Origin: Bacillus sp. JCM 19058
GTDB taxonomy: Bacteria > Bacillota > Bacilli > Bacillales_H > Bacillaceae_D
Assembly (NCBI GenBank): GCA_001310555.1
Contig: BAXO01000012.1
Span: 15,826 to 79,825 of the forward strand
Reading direction: 5' to 3'
Length of the DNA stretch: 64,000 bases
The translations under genes and the position numbers were made by a program. The notes beneath the pieces are model-generated. The model did no database searches and had not been told where the DNA came from. It saw only the letters and a program-made list of their open reading frames with translations. This document shows, in pieces, positions 1 to 10,412 of this stretch (positions are counted from its first letter, which is position 1; the number at the start of each line of letters is the position of its first letter).

Positions 1-70
1 CAGAATTATTACTAAAAGTGGTAAATCCATATGCAGCTTGTCTATCCAATAAGTGTTTATATTGCCCCAT
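1..70 (-). CDS. 5' end of an unidentified gene running off the left edge
   Basis: An ATG at 70 on the minus strand is preceded 5-6 nt upstream by a strong ribosome binding site (AGGAGGAT, complement of 76-83), and the frame stays open to the window edge (23 codons, starting MGQYKHLLDRQ). Only the N-terminus is visible, so no function can be assigned. It diverges from the metalloprotease gene at 334, so the 260 bp between them probably hold both promoters. Confidence 0.5.
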   Translation of the reverse strand, partial: MGQYKHLLDRQAAYGFTTFSNNS

Positions 71-333
71 CTAATATCCTCCTACGCTAATATATTTTTC
101 TTTATATAAATAAAGTTCTTCCAACGTCAATTTATTGCATGCAAGCTTGTAAAGTAGTAAATAAAGCTAATAATTGTTTAATGAATTTCACATGTATCCT
201 CTCCAAATATGAAAAATATTTATCGACTCTCCATATAAATCATCCTTTATACATACCGCGCCTTTAGCGTTAATCTTGTTTGCCGTTAAAAAATATTAAT
301 TGTACAATTATATATGGAAAGAGGGAGAATATA

Positions 334-1103
334 TTGCTAAGTATAGAATACGGTAAAACAACTATTTATTACTCTCATTATAAACAAACTAGAAATGATG
401 TTAAGATTACAGTCAACCTCATTAATGGTGTAAAAGTACATACACCAGAAAATATAAATGAAGCTAAACTATCTCAAATCATGAAACAAAAGGCACCATG
501 ATTTTTCAAAAACTCCAGGAACTCAACGAAGTCAAAACTACTGTTCAACCCAAGGAATTCGTAAGTGGTGAAAAGCTTCCTTACTTAGGTCGTCACTATC
601 GACTGAAAGTATACAAAGAAGCCATTCCTAACGTTTCATTTCAATTCAAGCAAGGACGTTTTATTGCTACCGTTCCTCGTGCGTGGTCGCAGGACCAAAT
701 ACAGCAGCATCTCGAACAAAAGCTGATTACTTGGTATCGTGAACATGGATATAAAAAAATCATGCAACGAGCAAGTGATTATCAATCCATGCTAGGTGTT
801 GAACCTCGGTCTCTGCAATTAAAAACACAACATAAACGTTGGGGAACATGCACCCCAAATGGTGATATCTATTTAAATTGGCGAATCGTGATGGCACCCG
901 TTCGAGTGATTGATTATATTATCGTGCATGAGTTAGCTCATCTAATTGTTCCTGAGCATAATGATAAATTTTGGCGGATAGTCAGAACAACTCTTCCTCA
1001 TTATAAAGAAGCAAAAGAATGGTTACGTGTGCATGGAATAGAGTTAAATTGTATTGGTTTACAAGAAAAAGATAGTAATAGAGACATGACTAAAGTTAAA
1101 TAA
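334..1103 (+). CDS. YgjP-like (DUF45) zinc metallopeptidase, frameshifted
   Basis: Predicted zinc metallopeptidase of the YgjP/DUF45 family, commonly found beside type I restriction-modification genes. The C-terminal half has the family core: WGTC, then VHELAH (HExxH zinc motif, with the Glu as the likely general base) and a third ligand in PEHNDKFW. The N-terminal beta-rich part (IEYGKTTIYY ... VHTPENI) is in another frame that ends at 501. The frames join if one G is restored near 499 (CCATGG), giving KAPWIFQKLQELNEV as in relatives. The start is taken as TTG 334 with GAGGGAG at 321-327; an upstream ATG at 280 lacks a ribosome site. It is transcribed towards the minus-strand hsd operon. Substrate unknown. 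Confidence 0.8.
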
Positions 1104-1277
1104 GCCATGTCTCTTTCTTTGATGTTATGAAATTACTTTATAATGAACTTCACTCATTTCCACCATCTGTATTGCTATATTTTCAACTTGTTTTTAGGAA
1201 CAAAACTCGCTCTAATCTGTTATCTTGGTTTTTTTTCTTGATTTCATGTTTCACATCTCCTTTTCCACCCATTTAGG

Positions 1278-2094
1278 TTATGCAACAAATCCCTCCAAGA
1301 AACTAACTAACTGCCCACCGAGAGTAAACAAGTTGGTTCCTACACTTGCCAATTCATTTATTCCCCTTACCTTCTCCATTGCGGTTTTAATTATTACTTT
1401 TTTTAGGTTTGTCACTTTCTGCTTCTTGAATTGCAGCTTCCAAAAACTCAATGGTCTCCTGTTTATCTTCTTTAGGAATACTTTCTTCCTCGTTAAGTAC
1501 TTCAACGAACTTTTCGGCTAATTCTTTTAAGCCTCAACCTTAGTATCATTGTATGTTTGATGAGCTGATACTTGCCCATTACCTTCTGCATGGTTGAATT
1601 GTCCTTTGAAGTCACGGTTAAAGGTGAAATGTGTACCTGATTTCTTATCAAGACCCATATCTATTTTCATCTCCCCTAAATAAGTAACAATGTGGTCAAC
1701 GAGAGGTTGAACAACGTGATTGTTAAAACCTTCCACATGACTTTGAATTTGCTTAGAACTACCGTAGCCATATGATATATTTACAATATCGAGATTATTG
1801 TGTGATATGTAGTTCAGCAGTTGATAAATGAATGCAATTTCTTCTGACTCACGAATTGGTAATTGGAATTGGTCATGAAATTCTTTTTCTGCAAGAATCT
1901 TCTCGATATTAAATTCTTTAACGTTATTTTCTTGAATAAACTCATTAATTGTTGGTGATTCCTCAATAAAAAGAAGATACCTTTTCAAATTTTTCATTGT
2001 AGGCACGAAAACTACTTCTCAAAAACCGACTTGCTACCTTTCTAAAACCCAATGATAGTTTCTGGAAATCTTTTTCTGACAATGTTTCGCTCAA
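1278..2094 (-). CDS. Uncharacterised last gene of the hsd operon (about 270 aa), frameshifted
   Basis: I do not recognise this family. The TTG start at 2094 follows the stop of the zinc-ribbon gene directly and uses GGGGTG at the end of that gene as ribosome site. Three indels (near 1980, 1526 and 1400, the last in a 7-A run on the coding strand) split it. The rejoined protein has a basic helical N-terminus (LGFRKVASRFLRSSFRAYNE), an acidic helical region (about residues 40-130), a polar Gly/Asn/Gln segment (FKGQFNHAEGNGQVSAHQTY), a charged coiled-coil-like stretch (EFLEAAIQEAESDKPKK) and a hydrophobic C-terminus (GTNLFTLGGQLVSFLEGF). A helical sensor part, a polar linker and a membrane-seeking tail are seen in some abortive-infection type proteins, but that parallel is inference. 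Position suggests co-expression with the restriction system. Confidence 0.5.
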
Positions 2095-2550
2095 TTAATT
2101 CACCCCACAAAATGGACAATAAATTGTATCTCTTGTTTGGTCAGCATGTACTTTAATAGTCTTGTCGCAACAATGAAGCTCAATCTGCTCCATTTTCTCA
2201 TCCTCTGTTAATTGCTTAGGTTGTTCCTCTTTCAATTCCTTATAGTCAAAACTAATACCAGAGCCCTTCATGCTTCTACTTGTCTTTTTGAATGTTTTGT
2301 TTATTTGTTGTTTCATATAATTCATTGCAAGTGTTTTAGCATGTTCAATTACTTCTTGAGGTATAAAGTTATTACTATCTTCAACTAAACCACAGGAAGG
2401 GCAGAATAATTCCAGGGTTTCTTCTTCATCAACATCACCGCCTAAAGCCTTAAACCTTTCCTTACAATATGGGCATTCTAATGAATAATATCCCTCACTA
2501 TCAGTCGGAATTGATATTTTTTTCCTCCACCGTAGATACCTCCAAGTCAT
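2095..2550 (-). CDS. Small protein with two zinc ribbons, downstream of hsdR
   Basis: Intact 151-aa ORF. Two pairs of Cys knuckles are visible: CPYC ... CPSC (about residues 25-54) and, at the C-terminus, HCC ... CPFC, consistent with two treble-clef or ribbon zinc sites that flank a basic helical middle (MNYMKQQINKTFKKTSRS). The gene starts 43 bp after the hsdR stop on the same strand and ends directly at the TTG of the next gene, so it looks like a member of the hsd operon. No family name can be given; DNA or RNA binding is possible from the ribbons and basic charge but is not shown. Confidence 0.6.
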   Translation of the reverse strand: MTWRYLRWRKKISIPTDSEGYYSLECPYCKERFKALGGDVDEEETLELFCPSCGLVEDSNNFIPQEVIEHAKTLAMNYMKQQINKTFKKTSRSMKGSGISFDYKELKEEQPKQLTEDEKMEQIELHCCDKTIKVHADQTRDTIYCPFCGVN

Positions 2551-2593
2551 TATTCAATTATACAAGCATGTGATATTCTGGTGATATTTAATA

Positions 2594-5539
2594 CTATTTA
2601 TAATGAACTTCCCCCAGTTCCATTAATTGCCTTGCTACGCTTTCAACTTGTTTATTCGGAACAGCGCTTGCTCTAAGTTGTTTCTTTAATCTTTTCCTCA
2701 TATCACGCTTCACATCTTCTTTCTCCGTCCAATCAATAATCTTTCCACTATCTTCAAAGATATCTGTAATGATTTCTGTTAAATCTTTTAAGCTTTCTTG
2801 TTCCATTTCAACTGGAATTTGCTGTTCCAACAACTGATAAAACGGCAACTGCTTTGCATCTTTTAGGCCAAACGATTGACTCTCCCGTTCCATATGCCTC
2901 ATTTCTTCTCTCATGGCATGATATTCTTCCAGTAGTTCTTCAATTGTTAATTGTCGTGCTTTACGTTGTTCGATTAACTGTTCTAATCGTTCTTTTATGG
3001 AAGTGTATTTCACTGGGTTCTCTTCAAGCTTGATTCGGATTTCATGTTTAATCGCATGTTCCATTTCCGCCGCTTTTGCATCAGGTGTCTTCAATTCGTC
3101 CAGCTTCTCTTCAAATTTGCTTGTTAAAATATTTACTGGTTCAAATAGAATTTCAGGTGTAGATGCATACACATATTCCTCTATCAACTCACGGACTTTA
3201 CCACCACAATCTGAAATATCCATAGTTCCATCATCCACGTAGTAACGAGATTTTGCTAATTTTCGAATCTTGCCTAGCCACTTCAAGTCATCAAGGTAAG
3301 GTTGTGCCTTCGGGCTTGGCATGACCATATCCATGCTTTCGGAAAAACTTCTTGAACGCTGTATCAAACGTATTACGTATATCTTCTGGTTCCAATACTT
3401 TCAGATTAGCTTCAAGGTCACTTTTATTTATATAATCAAAGAACTGCATAACCCTGCGATGACGTGATTGCAATCGCGGAATCTCTTCATCTACATGGTG
3501 CATAGCTCCTTTAATATCTTCCTCATGGAAAATACCAAGAGCTTCTTCTAAGAAACGAGACACACCATAATAATCAACAATTAAACCATGTGTCTTTTTA
3601 TCGTACGTTCGGTTCGTTCTTGCTATTGCTTGTAGTAAATTATGTTCCTTCAAAGGCTTGTCTAGATACATCACTTGTTCAATTGGTGCATCAAATCCAG
3701 TTAAAAGCTTGTCACATACAATTAAAAAGGCAAGAGGGTCCTCATCTAATGGTTTCTTAAAACGTTGAATCATTTCTTTTTCTTCTGCACGAGATAAAGC
3801 ATACTGCTTCATTTTCTCTGAATCATTATGTGCACTTGAAATAATCAAAGCTGATTCATAATCACTTAATTCATCCAAAAGCTTTTTAAAAGCAACAGCA
3901 GCCTCTCTTGAAATGGAGACTATTTGTGCTTTAAAACCGTTTGGCTGAATATGTTTTTCATAGTGGTCAATGATATCAAGCACGACCGTTCTTAATCGTT
4001 TTGGTGATGCTGTTAATGCCTCTTCTGTTACGTACTTTTGCTTAACGCGCTCTCTATCCTCATCAGAATAATCACGGAAGAAACGGTCAAATAATGTATC
4101 GATGGTTTCTCCTTGTACATGTAAGTCTATTAATCTTGCTTCATAAAATATAGGAACGGTTGCCCCGTCTTCTACAGCTTTTTCAATTGAATACTTATCG
4201 ATGTACGTTCCAAAGGTTCGTACTGTACTCTTATCTTCTTTATCAATTGGGGTTCCTGTGAACCCTATATACGTCGCATTTGGAAGTCCAGTACGCATAT
4301 TCATTGCGAGTGAACTGTATTGTGTTCGATGTGATTCATCAACAAGGACAATGACATTTTCTGAATCTGTAAGCAATGGATACTCTTCATTTTCATTTGT
4401 CTGGAACTTCTGAACTAATGTCATAACAGTAGCACCAGGACCTTGACTAAGAAGTGTTTTTAACTGTTCTACTGATTCTGCCTGTTGCGGATTTGGAAAA
4501 CCACATCGTTTGAATGTAGCAGTTATTTGCGCATCTAAATCTTGTCGGTCGGTTACAACAACAATTATAGGATTCTCTAACTGTTTCATTCGACGTAACT
4601 TCATCGACAGAAAGACCATTGATAATGATTTACCAGAACCTTGTGTTGCCCATACAACACCACCGCGAGCATGTGGATGTCTACCAGCCATTATTCGCTG
4701 GACAGCCTTGTTCACAGCTCTATACTGCTGATAACGAGCCATTTTCTTAATCACCCGTCCATCTTCTGGTTCATATACAATAAAGTTTAAGATGATATCA
4801 AATAGTCGTTCCTTTTCTAAAATCCCTATCGTCAAAATATCTTGGAGTGTCGGTTCTCACCCACATCCTGGACGGATATAGGATAAGGTTCTTTCCACGT
4901 ACTATAATGTTGTACTTTGGCTCCGATTGTTCCAACTTTTGCACGGTCATTACTCGTTGATATTAAGAATTGATTATAATGGAAAAGCGTTTCATTTACT
5001 TGTTGGTAACGGAGTAACTGCTTGACCCCTTGCCCAATTTGTTCGTCTGGCGGTAAAGCTGGACTTTTACACTCAATCACCACTAAAGGTAGTCCATTAA
5101 CATAGAGCATAATATCTGGACGAATCGTATTATTTGCATGAGTATAACTCAATTGGCTAGTAATAATGAAATCATTATTATCGATGTTATCAAAATCAAT
5201 CAGCTTCACCGTCTGATTTTTGCGTCCGCTCCCTACATCTTGCTGAACCGACAACTGATTAATGAGTAATTCATGAAAATGCTGGTTTGCTTCCATGAGA
5301 CTTGTTGTATCCATATGTGTAACATTACGAACGACTTTGTTTAAATTATTTTCATTTATCCAGGGATTCAAGCGTTGAATCGATTCTGCCAGTCGCTCTT
5401 TTAAAATAACTTCTATCTGAGATGTGCGTTCTTTGTCCAGTTCCATCCCATGAACATAGGTGTAGCCAAGCTTCTGAAGTTGGTCAATCATTCGATTTTC
5501 CACTAGCGTCTCTTCATTCCAAGCTTGTGCTTCAGTCAT
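2594..5539 (-). CDS. hsdR: Type I restriction enzyme R subunit HsdR, frameshifted
   Basis: ATP-dependent translocase/endonuclease of the type I restriction-modification complex. The N-terminal part has the PD-(D/E)XK nuclease core (RPDIMLY ... VVIECKSP, about residues 140-160). It is followed by SF2 helicase motifs: TQGSGKS (Walker A), LVDESHRTQY (DEAD-type box), GFTGTP, and the helical C-terminal domain that docks on HsdM/HsdS. Three ORFs cover it (5539-4832, 4835-3291, 3367-2594). The joins are near 4855 (frame becomes VGEPTLQDILTIGIL) and near 3350 (FKKFSESMDMV; 5 T on the coding strand where 4 are needed). Rejoined length is about 980 aa, normal for HsdR. The ATG overlaps the hsdS stop (ATGA), so translation is coupled. 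Confidence 0.9.
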
Positions 5540-6849
5540 GATGGAACCTCCTCATTTTCATTTATCGTTACACGGACTTTTCCTGTTAGAAGTTGTTGCA
5601 TAAGGCCTTGTTTTATCACCTTAAGATTTGAAAGAAAATTAAGCTCGCTTTCAATTCTACAATCGTGATGCTTTAAAATCTCTACTATTTTCAACTGTTC
5701 TTCTAACGGCGGAATTACCATAGGGAACTTTTCAACTACTTTCACATTTAAATTGGGTACACCACCACCAGCATAAAGGTCAACTTTTGCTTTTCTCTGA
5801 TAAATAGGGCTATTTAATAAATACTTATAAAACTCACTGCTTAATTCATTCTTCATTCGAATTAATGTTAGACTTACATATACTGAGAACTCCATATCAA
5901 AATCAACTATTGCAGCATTCCCAATTCCTGCTCCCACTCTAGTATAAAGAATGTCTCCTTTTTGTGGTTTTACCTTTTTGGTTAAATCCTTATGATAATC
6001 CTCACTAACGAAATTGTATTTTTCTAGTGATACTTTACCCCCTTTTACATTTTGAGCTGATAAAAATGGAATTCCTTCTTCTACATATTTAGGAGTACTT
6101 GCTACACCACACTTTAAAACATCGGTTATTTCTTTAAATGGTTTAACATCCCATTTTTCTGGAATGTCACCAACAGGAGACTTTTTAAATTGATGGTGCT
6201 CAATCCCTTTGGTCATCAACTGTTGCATTAATCCTTTTTTCACTGTTTCTGTTTGTTCGATGATTTGTTCTGTTTTTTCAATTGCATTATCGATTGATGA
6301 GAGGATTGCTGCTATTTTTTGTTGTTCTTTAATCGGAGGAACAGGAATCCTAATAGTACCTAAGTTTTTTCTGCTAATTCTCTGCCTTGTTGTACCAGAG
6401 GCAAATGATTGAACTTTTTTTTAAAGTTTTAAAAGCATTTAATGAGTAATTAATAAATCGAGTATTATACTTAGTCTCATCAGGACGTAAAATAACTACA
6501 TCAACAGAAGTTATACTTTTAGTTTCAAGATTAGGGACAATGCACGAACGCCCTATTGGGTCTGCAAGCCTACAAATTAAAATATCACCTTCTATTACTT
6601 CCTTACATTTCAGTTCGTCAAATGACTCCGATGAAATAAACTTCTTTGATTTTTTTTCTTTAAAGTTGCCTATACCAATGTTACCAGTCTGAATTAATCT
6701 AATACCATTCTCCACTATATGTTCCGACTCTATCCAATCGCCATCAATGAATGAATTTTCAATTTTATCATTTGCTATATTCTTAATTTCTTTTAAATCC
6801 CATTCAATTGGAATTGGTCCATATTCGGTCTTTTTTTAAACTCACTCAT
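5536..6849 (-). CDS. hsdS: Type I restriction specificity subunit HsdS, frameshifted
   Basis: Target-recognition subunit of the type I enzyme, with two target-recognition domains and two conserved helical repeats. The repeats are visible as PPIKEQQKIAAILSSID ... KKGLMQQLM after the first domain and PPLEEQLKIVEILKHHD ... IKQGLMQQLLTGKVRV at the C-terminus. The start ATG at 6849 overlaps the hsdM stop by 8 nt. Frame breaks: near 6832 (7 A on the coding strand where 8 are needed, then KKTEYGPIPIEWDLKEI) and near 6418 (8 A where 7 are needed, then KVQSFASGTTRQRIS). Full length is about 437 aa, normal. Because specificity comes from the variable domains, the recognised DNA sequence cannot be read from the protein. 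Confidence 0.9.
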
Positions 6850-8326
6850 AATACCCCAACTCCTTCAAATACCCATACATCTTCTTCTCTACTTGCTCAC
6901 GCTCTTCTTCTATTATCTTCAAATCATTCAGAGCAGCTTGCACATCAATTTCTTCTTCCTCTTCGGTTGTGTCGATGTAACGTGCAATGTTTAAGTTATA
7001 ATCATTTTCGTTAATTTCTCCGAGGCTTACAACTCGACAATATTTATCTTGTTCTTCCCATGCATCATAAGCAGTAATAATTTTCTCAATATCTTCATCA
7101 CGAAGAACGTTCTGATTCTTGCCTTCTTGATAATCCTTCAAACCATCTAAAATAAAAACTTTTCCTTTTTGGTGTTCTGCTTTATTACGATTTAATACTA
7201 ATATACAAGCAGGAATCCCTGTCCCATAGAATAGAGCTGATGGCAGACCAATAATAGCTTCAATTAAATCTTCTTTTAATAACCCTTCACGTATTTTCCC
7301 CTCAGCACCACCACGGAATAACACACCATGTGGCATGACAACACCAGCTTTCCCTTCATGGTTCAATGTCGAGGCCATATGTTGAACAAAGGCATAATCC
7401 CCTGCATTTTTCGGTGGAATACCAAAGCGAAAACGACCATACTCATCAGCCTCAGCTTCTTCTCTTCCCCAGTTCTTGAGAGAAAAAGGTGGGTTTGCAA
7501 TTACTCTGTCATATAAAAGAAGTTCTTTATCATCACCTAGAAGCTTTGGCTCACGTATCGTATCCCCTCGCTCAATACGATGGTCACTTAATCCATGCAA
7601 CAACAAGTTCATCTTACAAATTGCCCATGTATTCAAGTTTCGTTCTTGACCGTGTAGAGATAAATTCCTTGGGTTACCTCCCTGTGACTTTATATAGTCC
7701 ACAGATTGAATAAGCATCCCACCTGAACCAACCGTTGGGTCACATACACGCATACCTTCTTCTGGTTTAATCAAATTCACAATTAATTCAACTACTTTTG
7801 ATGGTGTGTAGAATTCGCCACCCTTTTTTCCAGCATCGTCCGCAAACTGCTTGATTAAATATTCATAAGCACGACCTAACATGTCTGGCTCTGATAGGTT
7901 TCCATTACTTAAATCAATGGATGAAAAATGTTGGATGAGTTGCATCAATAATTTATCTGGAAGTTTTTCTTTATCGTTAAAATCAATATTTGCTAATACA
8001 CCAACTAATGAATGATTCTCTTCTTCCAATGCTTCAAAAGCTTTGTTAATCGTATTACCGATATCTTGTGTTTGGATTTGAATTTGTGTCCAGCGAGCTC
8101 TCTCTGGGACGAAAAACTGGTGTTCATCACGGTCATACCAACCGTAATCATCATCTTCTTTACGTTCGATTTCTTTTGCCGTTTCAATAAATACATCACT
8201 TAGACGTTTTAAAAACAGTAAACCAAATATGTAATTCTTATAATCAGATGAATCGATGGAGCCTCTTAATATATTTGCTGATTCCCATAAATGCGATTCC
8301 AATTCTTGTAACGTTAGCTTAGCCAT
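6842..8326 (-). CDS. hsdM: Type I DNA methyltransferase subunit HsdM
   Basis: Adenine-N6 methyltransferase subunit of the type I complex; it modifies host DNA and is required for restriction. Intact, 494 aa. An N-terminal helical HsdM domain is followed by the catalytic fold: GEFYTPSKVVELIV (about 170), SAM-binding motif DPTVGSGG (196-203) and catalytic NPPF (278-281). The ATG at 8326 has GAGGGA 7-8 nt upstream. First gene of hsdM-hsdS-hsdR, with overlaps between successive genes that indicate one mRNA. It diverges from the plus-strand gene at 8562. It is one of the few intact long genes in the window. Confidence 0.95.
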   Translation of the reverse strand: MAKLTLQELESHLWESANILRGSIDSSDYKNYIFGLLFLKRLSDVFIETAKEIERKEDDDYGWYDRDEHQFFVPERARWTQIQIQTQDIGNTINKAFEALEEENHSLVGVLANIDFNDKEKLPDKLLMQLIQHFSSIDLSNGNLSEPDMLGRAYEYLIKQFADDAGKKGGEFYTPSKVVELIVNLIKPEEGMRVCDPTVGSGGMLIQSVDYIKSQGGNPRNLSLHGQERNLNTWAICKMNLLLHGLSDHRIERGDTIREPKLLGDDKELLLYDRVIANPPFSLKNWGREEAEADEYGRFRFGIPPKNAGDYAFVQHMASTLNHEGKAGVVMPHGVLFRGGAEGKIREGLLKEDLIEAIIGLPSALFYGTGIPACILVLNRNKAEHQKGKVFILDGLKDYQEGKNQNVLRDEDIEKIITAYDAWEEQDKYCRVVSLGEINENDYNLNIARYIDTTEEEEEIDVQAALNDLKIIEEEREQVEKKMYGYLKELGYYE

Positions 8327-8561
8327 ATGTCATCCCTCGTATCTTTCTTTTTACCTATATTACAAATATATCAAAATAAGCATGAAATAGATAGAAATGG
8401 GGCTAAATTGGCAGATAAAGATAATTACCCCTATATGAGTGAAAATATGAAAAAAATTTCAACCTCAAGTTATGTATGTATGCATTGTTATTTCGAACGT
8501 TTGGTGCCACCGCCTCTTAATGAGGGGTTATTTTATTGACTAATTGAAAGGAGGTGAGAAC

Positions 8562-8753
8562 ATGTTACGGCAACACAAGAACACTGTGAAAGCTACTATC
8601 AGAAAGAAAGGTTACTGGACTGGATTCCTTGTGGTAAACAAGGTGCATCCAGCACAAGTCAATGGTCTCTGGTGTCTTGGTATGAAAGTTACTGTTAGCA
8701 GCCAGGTAGAACTGGAAAATCTTATTGCCAAATATGCACTACAACTGCAATAA
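8562..8753 (+). CDS. Small 63-aa protein of the island cassette
   Basis: The ATG at 8562 is preceded by a near-perfect ribosome site (AAAGGAGGTGAG, 8547-8558). The 63-aa product (MLRQHKNTVKATIRKKGYW ... LIAKYALQLQ) is basic at the N-terminus and has no Cys pair, signal or membrane segment. Family not identified. An in-frame upstream ATG at 8544 is less likely because it lies before the ribosome site. It heads the plus-strand cassette that continues with the putative annealing protein and the RadC-like protein. Confidence 0.65.
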   Translation: MLRQHKNTVKATIRKKGYWTGFLVVNKVHPAQVNGLWCLGMKVTVSSQVELENLIAKYALQLQ

Positions 8754-8823
8754 CGAATTAGGAAATCGTGTTACTTTTTACGTTCAACAAAAAGAAAAAT
8801 AAATAAAAGAAAGGATGAATTAA

Positions 8824-9544
8824 ATGATTGAGGAAAATAATATTGTTAGCTTACCAACGAAAGACAACACCAGCCGAATGAACCCTGGTAACACTCTTTC
8901 AATAGAAGAAGTAATCAAAAGGAATGAGCAGTTTAAGAAGTTTATCCATCAGACGATGGCAGAAGGAATTGATTATGGTAAGGTTGCAGGCTATTCCAAG
9001 CCAACCCTATTAAAGCCAGGTGCAGAAAAAAATCTGTCAATATATGAAACTTTCGATTCATTATGAAGTAAGTCATCGATATGAGGAGTGGCATGAAGGG
9101 ATATTTTACTATGAAGTTCGAGTCATTTTAAAGCAACGGGATAACATGCAATCAGTTACACAAGGCATTGGCTCAGCGAATACGAAGGAAAAACAATATC
9201 TTGGTCAAAGTCCATTTACGATTATTAATACTGTCCTGAAGATGGCAAAGAAGCGGGCATTAGTAGATGCGGTATTAAATATATCAGCAACGAGCGGTAT
9301 CTTTACACAGGATATTGAGGATATGCCAAGAAAAGTAATCACTAAAGGAGGTGATAGAACAATTACCAAACGTCAGCTTTATAAAATTCATCTACTTGTC
9401 AAAGAGCAAGGTTTAAAACCCAACGTTGCCAGAGAGCTGTTGAAGATGAATTACGATGTGGACCATAGTACACAATTATCAAAGGAACAAGCATCTTCAT
9501 TTATCCAAGATTTATTGCATTTAAATGATGCTTTTAGGAGGTGA
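8824..9544 (+). CDS. Putative single-strand-annealing type DNA protein, frameshifted
   Basis: Two ORFs join at the A run near 9030 (7 A where 6 are needed) to give about 239 aa: IDYGKVAGYSKPTLLKPGAEKICQYM, cut here into GIDYGKVAGYSKPTLLKPGA and the following EKICQYMKLSIHYEV. The pattern (DYG ... KPxLxKPGAEK ... YYEVRV ... GIGSANTKEK ... ILKMAKKRALVDAVL ... SGIFTQDIED) is one I associate with phage and mobile-element proteins of unproven role. The C-terminal helical module (ITKRQLYKIHLLVKEQGL ... LSKEQASSFIQDLL) resembles the tail found on several Rad52/ERF/RecT-type recombinases. A DNA recombination role is inference from that module and from the adjacent radC-like gene. Confidence 0.5.
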
Positions 9545-9549
9545 ATTAC

Positions 9550-9576
9550 ATGTTAAATAAGAGAATAGCTCGTTGA
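9550..9576 (+). other. Eight-codon mini-ORF with strong ribosome site
   Basis: AGGAGGTG (9537-9544, overlapping the stop of the previous gene) is followed by ATG at 9550 and only eight codons, MLNKRIAR. The mini-ORF lies inside the 5' arm of a potential hairpin (9564-9612). It may be a leader peptide, a truncated gene, or the start of a gene broken by a sequence error. No longer open frame continues it convincingly. Confidence 0.3.
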
Positions 9577-9612
9577 ACTGCTCATTGGATATTGAATCTG
9601 GTGAGCTATTTT
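9564..9612 (+). terminator. Hairpin with T run between annealing-protein and radC-like genes
   Basis: AATAGCTC (9564-9571) pairs with GAGCTATT (9603-9610), followed by TTTT. The loop is long (about 31 nt), so this may be an attenuator rather than a strong terminator. An A-rich palindromic stretch around GAGCTC follows at 9625-9645. Confidence 0.4.
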
Positions 9613-9737
9613 TATGCACAAAAAAAAGAGCTCATATAGAGCCCTAAGCACATTGCAATTATAACAAAAAAATAAAACATTTCAAGAAGGAGAGGCTGTA
9701 ATGGTCTCTCCTTTTTCTATTTTAGGAGGAAACTATA

Positions 9738-10348
9738 ATGAAAAACTTTATTGATAAAACAACATTTCAATCATTACTAACGACTACTTTACGTGAAAAG
9801 GACGACAGCTATATAGTATCTGAGCTATTTCAGCGCTACCCTTCTATCCAAGAACTATTGGATGTAGCAGAAGACGAACTCATCACAATTAAGGGCATTG
9901 GGAAAGTGAAAGCAAAACAAATCGTGTCTGTATTAAAGTTAGCAAGATTAAATCCAATTTGTGCTGAGGACCGTTATACGATTAGAAGTCCTGAAGATGC
10001 GTACCATTATTTATCCGACATGCAGTATTTGCAACGAGAAGAATTTGTAGTCCTTGGTCTGAATACAAAAAAAATGAAATCATGTTTAGAAAAACAGTCT
10101 TTACTGGGTCATTAAATGCTAGCATTGTCCATCCAAGAGAAACGTTTAAAGAATTAATTAGAAGGAGCTGTGCCTCTTGCATTGTCGTACATAACCATCC
10201 CAGTGGCTCGCCATCACCTAGCCAAGAGGATATACATGTTACGAAACGATTATCTGAAACTGGAAAGGTAGTAGGTATAGAGGTGCTGGACCATATTGTC
10301 ATTGGTGCAGGAAAATTTGTGAGCTTAAAAGAAAAGGGATATCTCTAA
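9738..10348 (+). CDS. RadC-like JAB/MPN-domain protein, frameshifted
   Basis: Member of the RadC family as carried by plasmids and genomic islands. The N-terminal helix-hairpin-helix part ([20 protein letters not shown], about residues 50-70) is followed by the MPN/JAB metal-binding domain with [14 protein letters not shown] and a C-terminal LDHIVIG segment. ORFs 9738-10115 and 10082-10348 join at an 8-A run near 10070 (6 or 9 would restore the frame; [13 protein letters not shown]). Full length is about 203 aa. The ATG at 9738 has AGGAGGAAA upstream. RadC proteins were once thought to be repair factors, but their biochemical role remains unsettled. Here it is last in a cassette with the putative annealing protein. 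Confidence 0.85.
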
Positions 10349-10412
10349 GATGAACTAGTCTGACAGAAATTCGTTGTCATTCTATTTATGTTTGCCTAAT
10401 ATGTAAACAAGG

